Assembly: GCA_001599755.1 (NCBI GenBank)
Contig: BCHX01000007.1
Span: forward strand, 682,001 to 746,000
Reading direction: 5' to 3'
DNA length: 64,000 nt
DNA from: Gliomastix tumulicola
Taxonomy: Eukaryota > Ascomycota > Sordariomycetes > Hypocreales > Bionectriaceae
Shown here piece by piece: positions 21,865 to 33,313 of the stretch. Under the pieces are notes generated by a model that worked only from the letters and a program-made list of their open reading frames with translations, had not been told where the DNA came from and did not search any database. The position numbers and the translations under genes are program-made. Every line of letters starts with the position of its first letter. The stretch's first letter is position 1.

Positions 21865-23864
21865 ATGAAGATCACTTTGGCACAGCTACTGGCCTGGCCG
21901 CTGGCCGGGGCATCCCTCGTACAGGCTGTCTCAAGTCGACCTAACTTTGTGTTCGTTCTCACCGGTAGGTGGCACCTTGATCTGTGATGAATGGAGCTTG
22001 ATCTGACACACATGTGAGACAGACGATCAAGATGTTCACATGCGCTCCATGGAACTCATGCCCAGTGTTCAGGAGCATCTCGTCGCGAAGGGGACCTCCT
22101 TCACCAGACACTTCTGCACCAGTCAGTTCCTCTGCCTTCCCTACCATGATCCGAATCAAGAAAGGATCTCGGATCGACGTTGTTTTGGGCCACGCTCACT
22201 CACTGACCCCATCAACCCACCAGTCGCCATCTGCTGCCCCAGCAGGACCGACCTCTGGACCGGCCAGATGAGCCACAACACCAACATCACCAACGTCCAG
22301 CCCCCCTGGGGCGGCTACCCGAAATTCGTCGCCAACGGCTACCTCGACCGCCACCTCGCCCTCTGGATGCAGCAGTCCGGCTACAACACCTACTACGCCG
22401 GCAAGCTCTTCAACGGCCACACCACGTCCAACTACGCCGACCCGGCCGCCATGACGGGCTACACCGACTCGGCCTTTTTCCTCGAGCCCTTTGCGTACCA
22501 GTACTTCAACGTCAGCTACACGCGCCGCGGCGAGACGCCCGAGAACCCCGTGGGCGTGTACTCGACGGATCTGATCGGGGAGGTTGCGCAGGAGTTCCTG
22601 GATGATGCGTTGGGGGACGAGCAGCAGGAGGAGGAGGGGAAGAAGCCGTTCTTTGTGACGTTGGCGCCCGTCGCGCCGCATGGGTATCTGCAGGAGTCGC
22701 CTGTGCAGGTGACGGGGCCGCCGGAGGTCGCGGTGCGGCATCGCGAGCTGTTCCAGGACTATACGATCCCGAGGGATGAGAACTTCAACCCGGAGACGCC
22801 GAGCAGCGTGAACTGGATCGCTGGCCTCGAGAGGCTGAATGATACGGTCGTCGCCTATAACGACGAGTACCAGCGTCTGCGCCTCCGGTCGCTCATGGCG
22901 GTAGACGAGGTCGTGGATGCAGTGGTGAAGAGGCTCAAGGATGCCAGCGTCATCGACAACACGTACATCATCTACACGACGGACAACGGCTTCCACATCA
23001 GCCAGCACCGTCTCCATCCCGGCAAGATGTGCGGCCTCGAGACGGACATCAACGTGCCCCTCGTCATCCGCGGGCCCGGCGTGGAGGCAGGCGGCGAGAT
23101 CGTCAACCCGTCCACGCACACGGATCTCGCGCCGACCATCATGCAGCTGGCCGGCATCGCCATCGACGACAAGCAGCTCGACGGCACGCCCATGGCGCTC
23201 GGCATCGAGGGCGAGTCGCCTTCGCTCCGGCTCGAGCACGCGTCCGTCGAGTTCTGGGGCATCGGGCTCGGGGAGAGCAAGTACGCCAGCGACGGCGGTC
23301 CGCTCGAGTACATGAACAACACGTACAAGGGGCTGCGCATCGAGGCCGAGGAGTACGGGTTCTACTACTCGGTCTGGTGCAACAATGCGCGGGAGCTATA
23401 TGATATGAAGGTTGGTCATTCGCCCCCGAGGTGTTGTGAGTGAGGACTGTGAAGCGAGCTAACAGCGGGTTCGTCAGGCCGATTACGCGCAGCTCAACAA
23501 CCTCCTATCAGGCGCCCAGTCAAGGCGTGAACCTTTCGGTGCCGCCTTGAAGGGTCGAACAGTCGACGCCCTCGAGGACCGTCTCGACACGCTCATGATG
23601 GTGCTCAAGTCGTGCCGCGAGCAGGCCTGCTATGAGCCGTGGAAGAGCCTCCACCCCGACGGCAGCGTGTGCAGTCTGGCCGACGCGCTGGATCCCAAGT
23701 ACGACGACTTCTACCGGGGTCAGACCAAGGTGCAGTACGCGTACTGCTCGCGCGGGTACATCCTCGACGCGGAGGGACCCATGGAGTATGATGTTTGGGA
23801 CGAGGAGGGCGAGATTGTCGAGATGATGATGAGGGCCGACCGCGACTGGAGTCTGAGGGTCTAA
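21865..23864 (+). CDS. Secreted arylsulfatase
   Basis: Four exons, 21865-21964, 22023-22121, 22224-23410 and 23478-23864, give 590 aa, the usual length of fungal arylsulfatases. A signal peptide (MKITLAQLLAWPLAGASLVQA) precedes the first sulfatase strand RPNFVFVLTDDQD, whose Asp pair binds calcium. Cys70 in CCPSR is the residue converted to formylglycine. Later signatures are YAGKLFNG, APHGY and TTDNGFHISQHR, all part of the active site. The enzyme hydrolyses sulfate esters of phenols or sugars and is normally induced by sulfur starvation. The donor of the last intron is GTTGGT, weak but in phase. Many N-glycosylation sequons suit secretion. Confidence 0.93.
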
Positions 23865-26800
23865 GGTTAGATACTTCGACTCTGAAATGGTCCCGAGGAG
23901 AAGAGAAGGGGGAGAGGAGCTTACCTGCTGTTGAGCTGACGCACGTTGTTACCTACCTATGGGCAGACTTGCCCGAGGCTTACTCGTGCTGAGACGGGAT
24001 CCCGGGCGATGATGGACGATGTATGTCTTTTCCGTTGATCATGAGTATTGTCAAAGAAGCAATGACTGCGACACACGTCTGCCATGATCATGAGGCGATT
24101 CCGAGCGGAACTGCACCGCCCGCCCGGCTGATCGGCATTGCTGAGCGAGTCTCCTCCACTGTATTTCTTCGTGACCCTTCTGCGACTCGCCCCCGTTGTC
24201 GGAAGGCCCGCTAAATGTGCTCGTTTTCCCGACCTGGCAAGATCTGCGCTCGTCAAGTGCGTTGGCGGTGTGAATGCACTGGACTTTTGATGCTGGGCAA
24301 CGAGGCCAACTTCCTCATACAATCAGTGAGTCCGCCGGGGTCGGGGAAATGAAAAAGCTCGCCGTGTCGTGTGCAGTTGAGAGTGTGAAACTGTCCATGA
24401 CTTCAAACCTACCCTAGAGCGTCCACTACGTAAAACTACGTTGATGAGGAACAACGACGACACAACGCAATTATCGGTTGATTTGGAATTATTATTTAAC
24501 ATGCAGATATATTCATAGTAGTAGAAGAAGACTTTCCGTTTGTTTTAGCCTAGTTAATTCACTCAATCATTAAGATCTTCACCAACATACGTACGTGATG
24601 GTGACCTCGGGGCCATTGGCCATGAGGCGCAAAGGCTGTCAACTCAACAGATCCGCCGTTCACAGACTCCTCGTAGGCGAACCAATGAGCTTGACTGATC
24701 ATCATGTTCGTATGCAAGTATGCTGTCAGATGGATCTCCTCTCACTGCCTTGCCCCAAAGCTCACTAGCTCGTCACCCTCACAGAGTTCCTTGCATGTCC
24801 CCCTCCTCCCCCTTCCAGACAGCCAACCGGCAGCCCGCCTCGCCCTCGCGTTGAAACCAATGATCGGGATGGACAGCTTCTGGAAGCTGTGTCGATCACG
24901 GCTCCTGGCACCCGCCTAATGAGGGATGCGAAGCAGTGATCGCCTAGCGAGCCTCGGGAACTTGTGGTTGTCGATAAGGTAATCTAGGGTCCCTCTGATC
25001 TGCTGAATATCACTGAACAAACTTTCTGGCACGGCCCTAGACGATGTCGATGTCCACATTGGAATCTCACGATGCTTCACAAAGAGCGGCCTTGCAGTCG
25101 CCTGTGCTGGATGAAGACGTCTGGTGGCGGTATGGAGCGGTCATGGACCGTCGACGGTGATGTTGTAAGTGGACTCGCTTGCTGCCCCTTTCAGGCGGCA
25201 GCTGCCAAGAACTGTACCTGATGGCATCATTCGTGATTGCGGAGAAAGCTCAATACTACCACGGATGGTCGCTGGGAGAAAAGGGGGAACGCGGGTATTG
25301 CTGACTGCAACCCTCCTCCATACGTGATTGCCCATCTTTTTCCTGGCCAATTTCCGCATGGAAAAGTGCGCATGGGATATCTCATTGAAGAAGGACAGTG
25401 GTATTTGTGGCATGTTGCATGCATGCAAATTCACGACTGCATACGACGTAGATCGCAGCCTCAACTTCCATAGTAGGTGGCAACAAACAGTCACGCAAAT
25501 GCATCACGCAGGACGACGTGGGGTGTGAGAGAGATATTTCCCCTTCGGAGATAGCAAGTCACCACAGACCGAGTGCGAGAAAGAATGCCTCACTGACCAC
25601 CAGTAAGCCTGACCGCTGTCTTGCCCTCGGTGCATCGTCGGCCGCCTCTGTGCCTGGGGGAAAGTCCAGCTGTCGATCTCAGTGCAACCCCAAAAAGCCC
25701 GTGTGCTCAAAATACCATGTCCGACGTGGTGCATTTCACTCTCAAATGCATGGATTCGAACCTTTGTCGGAGGGGCGGCGGTCGGCCGCAGGGGGAGGAA
25801 GCAGAAGAATAGGAAGTGATAATCGCAGCAAGCGCCGCGGTTGTTCCTTATCAGGCGAAATCCAAGAATACGATATCTGTGTGATTGGCGCGAGTGCGAC
25901 CTGCTGGAGTCCCGTAACCTAAGAAGAACATGGAGTAGCAACAATAACGCCATCGGAACTGGAGTCGGCCGACGTGGTGAAAGAGAAAAGCAATCTCACC
26001 AAGGCTTGTCGGACCAATGCTCGGAACGTCGATGCACAGTGACGTGATTTCGGACCAAGATAACAGCATCCTCCTGCCTACGGACCGTGACACTGGGCTG
26101 ATTCCGCAGCAAAGGGGCAGAAGCCACGGCCTAGCCGCACCTTGATGAGGCGATATGGAACCCAGAGAACGCCCCAGAAAGATCCTAAAAGCTCCTATTA
26201 GCGAACAGCTGAACCCCATCCTCGCCAGACGCCTGAAGTGGCTGTTCCCCGTCGAACGGCACTCCAGAAGCGGCAGTTGCTTTCATCCCCCCCCCGGCAT
26301 TACGAGCTTAGCCCAGTGGAGGCGCTGTGGGTAGGAGATGGACAGCAGTGCAGTGACATGGGCCAAGGCAAGCCCCCCCCCTTGCAGCGGACGTGCTCCC
26401 CTCCCCCCGATTGATCCTGTTTATGCGCTGTGGACAGCTGCAACGTGAGGTGGTATTGGGCGGCTTTACAGCAGTCTCCTTTCTAATCTCAGCTGGCGGA
26501 TCTGTAACACCTCCAATGTTTTGCAGTCGGATCTTTTGCGGTCTGTCGCTCACCCGCGGGCCCCCTGTCCTTCGTGTTCAGAAAAGTCTCCGAAGTTTCC
26601 TTTACGTGATAATCAGTCAAGCGGAAGTGCCGTTGAGACCATGGCTGACTGCCCAAGGGCGCAGGTAGCGCCCATTGTAGGCGGTACGCGCTCGCTCAAC
26701 CCGTCAACTTCCCGAGACGGAGACACGCCCGATACACGATGGAAGATCTACAACAGACTAAGGGCTGTAGTGTCAGTGGAGATGCGGCACGGGTTCTTCT

Positions 26801-29308
26801 GGGTTCTGACTCGTTCCATGGAGAGAGAGAGGCTGGGAGCTTGATGTGCACACCTTGATGGAGATATGCATACGTGGAGGGCGAGGTTTGTTTCCGCGCT
26901 CACCCATCGATCGGCGTGTTTCTGACCCGCGACACCTGGACTGATTTTCAGCTTGCTGCCGGATCGTCAGGGTAAGGTTTGGATCAGAGGGCCCAATCAC
27001 TGGTAAAATCATGTTTGAAGTTCGCGATGGCTTCACATGCGGCTGTAGCCAGGAGGCCCCTTACAATGGCGGTGGTGATGTCACTGGGCGATGCCGCTAC
27101 TCGGAGTCGCATTGTGCTAGAAGCTTTGCGGAAGCCCATCGAAATTGCTCAAGAGATCTGACACGCCGCCTGCAGCTTCGCCAAGAGGGTAGTCCAGCCA
27201 GCCCGGCCTACCAAGCTTTGCCCTGCCAACGCGCGTCGCCGGGCTGCACCTGTCATTGGAAACGGTAGGAAGCTGGAAGCTCAAAGAAGCAGCTCAGGAA
27301 ACCAGCGCACGCACCTCTGCCAGCTCATACGACGTGGCTACAGACGCAACGATACGAGGGCGGAAGTCGTGGCGGGTTAGCAAAGAGTTCATACTTGGAA
27401 GGCCCGTCTGCGATGGCGACCCGATCCCTGCAGCGCGCAGCTTGTCGAGATGCCTCTTTTAGAGAGGCTGACTGATGTGGCCATGGAGAGCGGTTCTTTT
27501 GAAACCTGAACGAGAGTCGTGCTGCAACGAGCCAGCCAAGGGACGCTTGGGCTTGCAAGTCCGAGTTTCGGGGGAAATAGCTACGGGGGTTCACGGCCAG
27601 GGGGGACTTGCCTAGTGTGACCAATTGCTAGCCCAGGCATCGCACTGGCGTCGATTGATCGGCATTCACCCCTGTTCCCATGGGGCACTTTGTCCAGTGG
27701 AGGAGATACGACCTGCCCGCCACTGTAACCACCCCAACTCGCGGATGCTACAGTGGCCCTGCAGGCTGAGCGGCTCGGCGAGCTGAGCTGGGACAATGCG
27801 CTGCAGGCGAGCAGTAGTATTGCGAGGATGGATGCAAGGGACTCTCATATTCATGCACGACACCGACACTTTCTGAATAATAGATGTCCTGACTATTAGC
27901 TCTAGCGAGGTCTACCATGTGCTAATAGCCGAACGCTTGACGCCACCAGCGCCCCAGGGGAACCATAATAGCCGAGCATATGCGCTGGATATTGGGTTCC
28001 GGTGCAGTACAGCACACTGAACATTGTCTCCGGAACTTTTTGGCATGTCACACACACGACTTGTCCAGAGCGACGCTATGCCCAATACTGACCTGATCGA
28101 CCCTAGTATCTGGTTTCCCGGCTGCCACGGGCCTGGGCGCAGCTGTTGACATGTCTTGTTTTGTGAATGCAGAAGGCGGACCAGCTTGGCTGACGACGGA
28201 CCTGCATGAGCGAGGTTGCAAACAAGCTCCGAGACGTGCCTCTCGTACCCGCCTGACCTGGGGGGGAGAGGACGATGGATGATGGAAAGAGGCTAGAAGA
28301 CAGACGGGGAACCTTTGCAATGGCGCCATTTTCTCGCGCCGATATCAGTCACAATCAATGAGTGTGTTTTAGGCCGGCCGGTGCTTTTCTAGTGGCTCTA
28401 GCGGGTAGAAAAGGGGGGGAAGCGAGCGGCAGTGGCTATCAAAGCAGGGGGAGCGGAAGAATATGCTACTGCGTGCTGGCAAACAGGCAGCAAACTGAGC
28501 AACGGAGGTAGAATAAAGTAACGGACCGGCAAGGGAGAGCAGCACATGGACCATCGCCAATACTATGGAGGAGTGTCCACCAGAGATACGACCGCCTATG
28601 ACTGTCCCCAGCACGTCCGCCCACACCACGAGATCTAGCGCTTTCTCCATGCGGTAGGTCGGACCTGGAGATCGGCAGTCACGTCACAAGGGTGCTTGGA
28701 CAGCCTGCCAGTTCAGGGAGGATGGGACCTCACGCATTGTTTCGTGATCGGCACAGCTGCCTTTCGCAGGATAGGTTGCAAGGGCCGGGGGGTGTCTGTG
28801 GGCTGAAGTGAGCTGGGGCTGTTTCTAGTGCTGGGTAATACCTCCCCCGTGGAAACGAAACAGCGCTGTCGTTTCGATACTCGGGGCTCCCGCCTTGTGA
28901 CGGTGCGTCGGTCATGTACCTTGCGTGTGCGTGCGTGCGCCGCGCGCCTAACGAGGGGGCAACGCACGTCCTCCCACCATGGGAGGAGGCTTGGGCCCCC
29001 TGACGAGACGAAGGCGATAGGCATGAACATCACTTCCTCGCTCGACACATTCACATGTGGACTCATGGACCACCTGGTGGCCGGATCAACAGCGCAGTCT
29101 CATGGATGGGCTGGCTGGCTGGTTCTTTCTGGTTGGACAATAGAGCCTCATCCAAGGATAAATAGACAGCTCCCGTCCGCCTCAAGTCAGTCCTTTCTTC
29201 TCGCTCCTCATCCCATCCTCTCAATCAATCAATCATCCCATCCCATCCCATCCATCTTCACTCCTTATTCCCAACAAACCACCCTCCAGTCCTACCAACA
29301 CCGCCATC
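23865..29308. other. Long gene-poor tract, 5.4 kb
   Basis: The longest intergenic interval of the left half. All frames are short (under 150 codons apart from one chance run into the subtilisin gene) and none has recognisable motifs on either strand. An AT-rich patch lies at about 24465-24560, and short C homopolymers occur around 26288 and 26373. It may hold noncoding RNA or decayed repeats, but I see no direct evidence. Confidence 0.5.
29158..29164 (+). promoter_or_regulatory. TATA-like element of the subtilisin gene
   Basis: ATAAATA lies about 150 bp before the start codon. The 5' leader that follows is rich in pyrimidines with TCAA and CATCC tandems (29220-29250), a common style in highly expressed fungal genes. 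Confidence 0.35.
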
Positions 29309-30513
29309 ATGCGTGCCTCCACCCTTCTCGCCCTCATCCCCGTGGCCATGGCTGCCCCCTCGGCCACCAAGCGCGACTCTCCCGCCCCCGTCATGGTCCC
29401 CCGCGACGCCAAGCTGGTCGAGAACAGCTACATCATCCGCTTCAAGAAGGACAGCATCTCCACCGCCGTCACCTCGGCCATCGCCAGCATCGCCGCCGAC
29501 GCCGACTACACCTACAGCAAGACCTTCTCCGGCTTCGCTGCCACCCTGACCGCCGAGGAGCTCGAGACCCTCCGCAACAACGCCGCCGTCGACTTCATCG
29601 AGCAGGACGCCGTCGTCACCATCCAGGCCACCCAGGAGAACGCCCCCTGGGGCCTTGCCCGCATCTCTAGCGATGCTCCCGGCGGCACCACCTACACCTA
29701 CGACGACTCGGCCGGTGCCGGCACCTGCGCCTACATCCTCGACACCGGTGTCGATATCTCCCACCCCGAGTTCGACGGCCGCGCTGTCTGGGGCGCCAAC
29801 TTCGCCGACAGCAACGATGGCGATGTCCAGGGCCACGGCACGCACGTTGCCGGCACTGTCGGTGGTACCACCTACGGTGTTGCCAAGTCCACCTCCATCA
29901 TTGCCGTCAAGGTTCTCGGCGATGACGGCTCTGGCACCAAGTGAGTACACCTTCATCCACAGTCTTGAGAACCTATACTAACAGTATCTGCAGCGCCGGT
30001 GTGATCGCCGGTATGGAGTACGTCGCTGGCGATGCCGCCTCCCAGGACTGCCCCAACGGTGTTGTCGCCAACATGTCGCTCGGCGGTGGCTTCTCCCAGT
30101 CCATCAACGACGCCGCTGATGCCATCACCAGCGCCGGCATCTTCCTCGCCGTCGCCGCCGGCAACTCTGCCGCCGATGCCTCCACCTTCTCCCCGGCCTC
30201 CGCCGAGTCCGCCTGCACTGTCGGTGCCACCGACTCCAGCGACGGCTTCGCCTCCTTCTCCAACTACGGCAGCCTCGTCGATGTCCTCGCCCCCGGTGTT
30301 GATGTCGAGTCCTCCATCCCCGGCGGCGGCACCGACACCTACAGCGGTACCTCCATGGCCTCCCCCCACGTCGCCGGTCTCGGTGCCTACCTCCTGGGCA
30401 CTGGTGCCTCCGTCGACGGCCTCTGCGCCACCATCGCCGGCTCTGCCCTCAGCGACGTCATCTCCGGCGCTCCCTCCGGCACCGCCAACCTGCTCATCAA
30501 CAACGGCGCCTAA
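29309..30513 (+). CDS. Secreted subtilisin-like serine protease, proteinase K type
   Basis: Two exons, 29309-29940 and 29994-30513, encode 383 aa. A signal peptide (MRASTLLALIPVAMA) is followed by an I9 inhibitor propeptide (SYIIRFKKD..TFSGFAATL..DFIEQDAVV). The mature enzyme begins near ENAPWGLARIS. The catalytic triad is Asp145 (LDTGVD), His176 (GHGTHVAG) and Ser331 (GTSMASPHVAG), with the oxyanion Asn in AAGNS. This is a classic S8A extracellular alkaline protease of filamentous fungi, used for nutrition and sometimes host penetration. Codon use is strongly C-ending, as in highly expressed fungal genes. The single intron has a CTAAC branch site. Expression is usually nitrogen- and carbon-controlled. 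Confidence 0.97.
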
Positions 30514-31453
30514 ATGGTGTCTTTCTTGGGATCACGATGATGAGCGTCATCCGACCGAGAGGGAGGAATGACGAAAGGGGGGGAAGATCGGATTTTTGGA
30601 TATCTGATTGATTGATTGATTGATATGATGAGAACCTATGGGACCTCACCCGCTGGACCGCTTGGATGGGAATACCAGAGGACACGGGGAGGCCTGTTTT
30701 TTTCCTTTTTCTTAACGACCCTTCTTGTGTATGATGCACTGCATATATATAACCACATCAATTGCATATAAACCATTGAAAACTACTTCTTCATTCACTT
30801 GCTCATTGTGACTAGCCTCGTCCTTCATACTAACAAGGTGTGCATCTTTGACTGCCGGACAGTTGCCCCTCCCCCGCGCTCCCCATGATAAGCAAGATAT
30901 TGAATCAAGGGTCATGTGTCAGACGGCCGATAAGGGACCAGCGCTGATCATGGGCGAGGTGGTAACATGACCAGAAAGCCACCATGATCGGCATTCACAT
31001 GGGGCATTTGCCCCCAGACAATGTAGATCTGGTCCCTTTTTCTTGAATTACGACTGACTGAAAACAGGACATTAACAAGCCACCGATGCAACCTTGATAT
31101 TAAAATGTTAGTTATTTAATACCATATTTATTATTATTATTTTTCATTCTTTCAGGCTATTAGGCTCAGGGTTCTTGTTCGATTAGCCCGATCAGGTCTT
31201 CACTCCGTGCCTGTCGGCAGCCCTGAATTGTTCAGGTGAGAATCTGCGTGAAACGTGAATGAGGTGTGATGTCAAGTTGAAAATAGAGCTATAAGAATCA
31301 CTTGGATACTTCGCTCACGTAATCCTCCTCGACAATGAGGGAGAAGCGAGGGAAAGTGGTTGATTCCTGAGAAACGTCGTCCTGCCTCCCGATCAGGTCA
31401 ATTCATGGCCGACCACCCAGAGGCTACCGCGGCCCCTGATTCACTATAAAAAC
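30514..31453. other. Intergenic region with GATT microsatellite
   Basis: No coding frame. A GATT tandem lies at 30602-30622 in the likely 3' UTR of the protease gene, and an AT-rich stretch is at about 31096-31150. Confidence 0.6.
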
Positions 31454-32264
31454 TTAAAAATAACTCTTCACTTTACCCCGAAAGCCTTGATGTGATTCCC
31501 ACAGCTTGTAAAGCCTTGTCTCCCCCCACTTCAGTGGTGTCTGGCGGGTTCTCTCTTCCTGATGGCCCAAGACAGCTCGAATAGCAGTAGGGTCGCCCTC
31601 TAAGAAAAGATTGACGATCCGGCCAGGCATACCCTGGCGCGGAGGATTTTCGCCTTCATTTATAGGCGAGTCTGGATTCTGAAGTGGTTCCATCGTGGGC
31701 GGATTGAAGCGTTTATCCCAAATTTGTCGCACAAGTCCGATATCCCGCGCTTCGATTTGCGTGTCGGTTGTCTTATTCCAAACGAGCATGGTCCGTCCAT
31801 GAAACTCGCTCCCGATGATGGCGTCGACATACTCGAGGTCCCGCTTAAGGGCTTTCTTGTCCATTCTTCGTGAATCGCCGAGGTAGACAATTCCTATGAA
31901 CTTCTGGCACTGGTTATATCTTGCGAGCATAATTAGAAAGGCGGTCGGTATTGACTACTATTGGTAAACTCACGAATCAACCAATACTTCGTCAATGAGT
32001 TTGATCTGGCTGCAAGTTGGCGGCGGAGTTGAAGACAGAGAAGGTATCTCAATGAAAGTGAGTTTTATAGCATCGCCAGAGGGCGTTGGCACCATCTTGG
32101 TCTCGGTTTGTAATATGTGTTGCTCGCGTAGCTCGAATCTCTCGGTAAATGTGTCTCCGAACTGCCCATCTGTCAGTCTGCTCTGTCCTGCTGGGCGCGT
32201 CCTCGCTCTCCTAAACACTCAATACAACACGTACCACGGATTTCCCCGATTGTTGGCGTCCCAT
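31454..32264 (-). CDS. Small P-loop GTPase-like protein, fungal AIG1-type
   Basis: Exons 32264-32235, 32161-31974 and 31919-31454 give 227 aa, in frame at both joins (donors GTACGT and GTGAGT). The Walker A motif GRQQSGKS occupies residues 2-9, directly after the start Met. The middle segment FIGIVYLGDSRRM matches the strand and loop after the G3 region of fungal AIG1/IMAP-like G proteins, and WNKTTD is in the place of G4. The usual D-x-P-G of G3 is replaced by IEIPSL, so GTP hydrolysis may be lost. Exon 1 is only 30 nt. Assignment rests on motif order, not on strong identity. Function is unknown; its neighbour is a CorA-like membrane protein. Confidence 0.55.
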
Positions 32265-33313
32265 AATTCTGCGATAAATCAGCTTCTAGAATCTGAGCAA
32301 TCGACTCGGCAAGGAATACCCAATAACATATTCCGCACTGCCATTCCCGCGAAGTTGGGACAGCCCCTGGTCTTTGAAGCCACCCATCTGACGAGATTAT
32401 CTTGCACGGCAGAGCTCCGGCCTAGTTCCGGCGGCCTTGCTAATGGCGGATTCTGAGCGCCTGGGAGATTCAAAGTCGGTTACGAAGTGAACAGAGGAGG
32501 CTCAGGTGTGAGGGGCCCGTGAGCAGGCACCATTGCCAGGCAAATCGCAAGTTGTAATCTTAGTTCAAGGTTGACAAGTGATTAGCGAGGCAGCCGCCAC
32601 CACGTCAGAGACCGCATTTTGCCTTGCAGAATGGCGAGGGGAAAGGGTCATACAGGCGCCCCCTCAACATAAGACCTCGTGCTGACTGGCTTAGGCTACT
32701 GTCCTTGCAGGTTGGTGGGAGGTCGCACCACTTCGGAGCCCGCGGAGATATCTGCCCAGGCAAGCCAAATATGTTCACCAGCCAACTCATCCTGCCGCCA
32801 GCAATACGTGTACTTGCATGATTGGTTCCGCGCACCCACATTTCAGAAAGGGCGTTGTCCATCAGTTCTAGATTCGTGCTGGCTGCCTTTCGCTGGTGCG
32901 GGGTGAGTTGGGGTCCGGGCATCTGGCTCTGCATGTCAAGTGTTTTTACAGGCTACACAATGGCTGGAACACTTCTCAGCTCTGGACGGGCGCATTCACA
33001 ATCTCCTAATTACCTGAGGCCTGCAGGTGCGGATCCTGCCAGCTCATAGAATTCGTATATCACCTTGCCGGGGTGCCTTGAAGTGGCTTGAAGAACGAAG
33101 TGACAAAAGATCCGACTCATCCGGCTAGATCCAACTTCGTTGCTCAAGGCTCTTTCGCGCGAACCGCGACCGGTTTGCCTCTTCTGCAGGAGCGGGGAAC
33201 GCCTCGGCGGCTGCAAGGCGAGAGAGCTAATCAAGCCAGGCAGAGCGCCCAGCGTGCTCCATTGAACTTTGGGAAGTCCAATTAATTACCTATACTCAGA
33301 TGTCGCCGGGTGG
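32265..33313. other. Intergenic region between divergent genes
   Basis: About 1.05 kb between the GTPase-like gene and the CorA-like gene. No supported coding frame; upstream exons of either gene cannot be excluded. A possible acceptor (TACTCAG) lies just before 33300. Confidence 0.4.

Noticed and set aside
22196..23239. 347-codon open frame on the minus strand
   Set aside because: It lies exactly opposite the arylsulfatase exon; its Val/Arg/His-rich product is a typical mirror of a GC-rich gene.
25745..25760. GATTCGAACC, resembling a minus-strand tRNA T arm
   Set aside because: The flanks do not pair as a T stem or acceptor stem.
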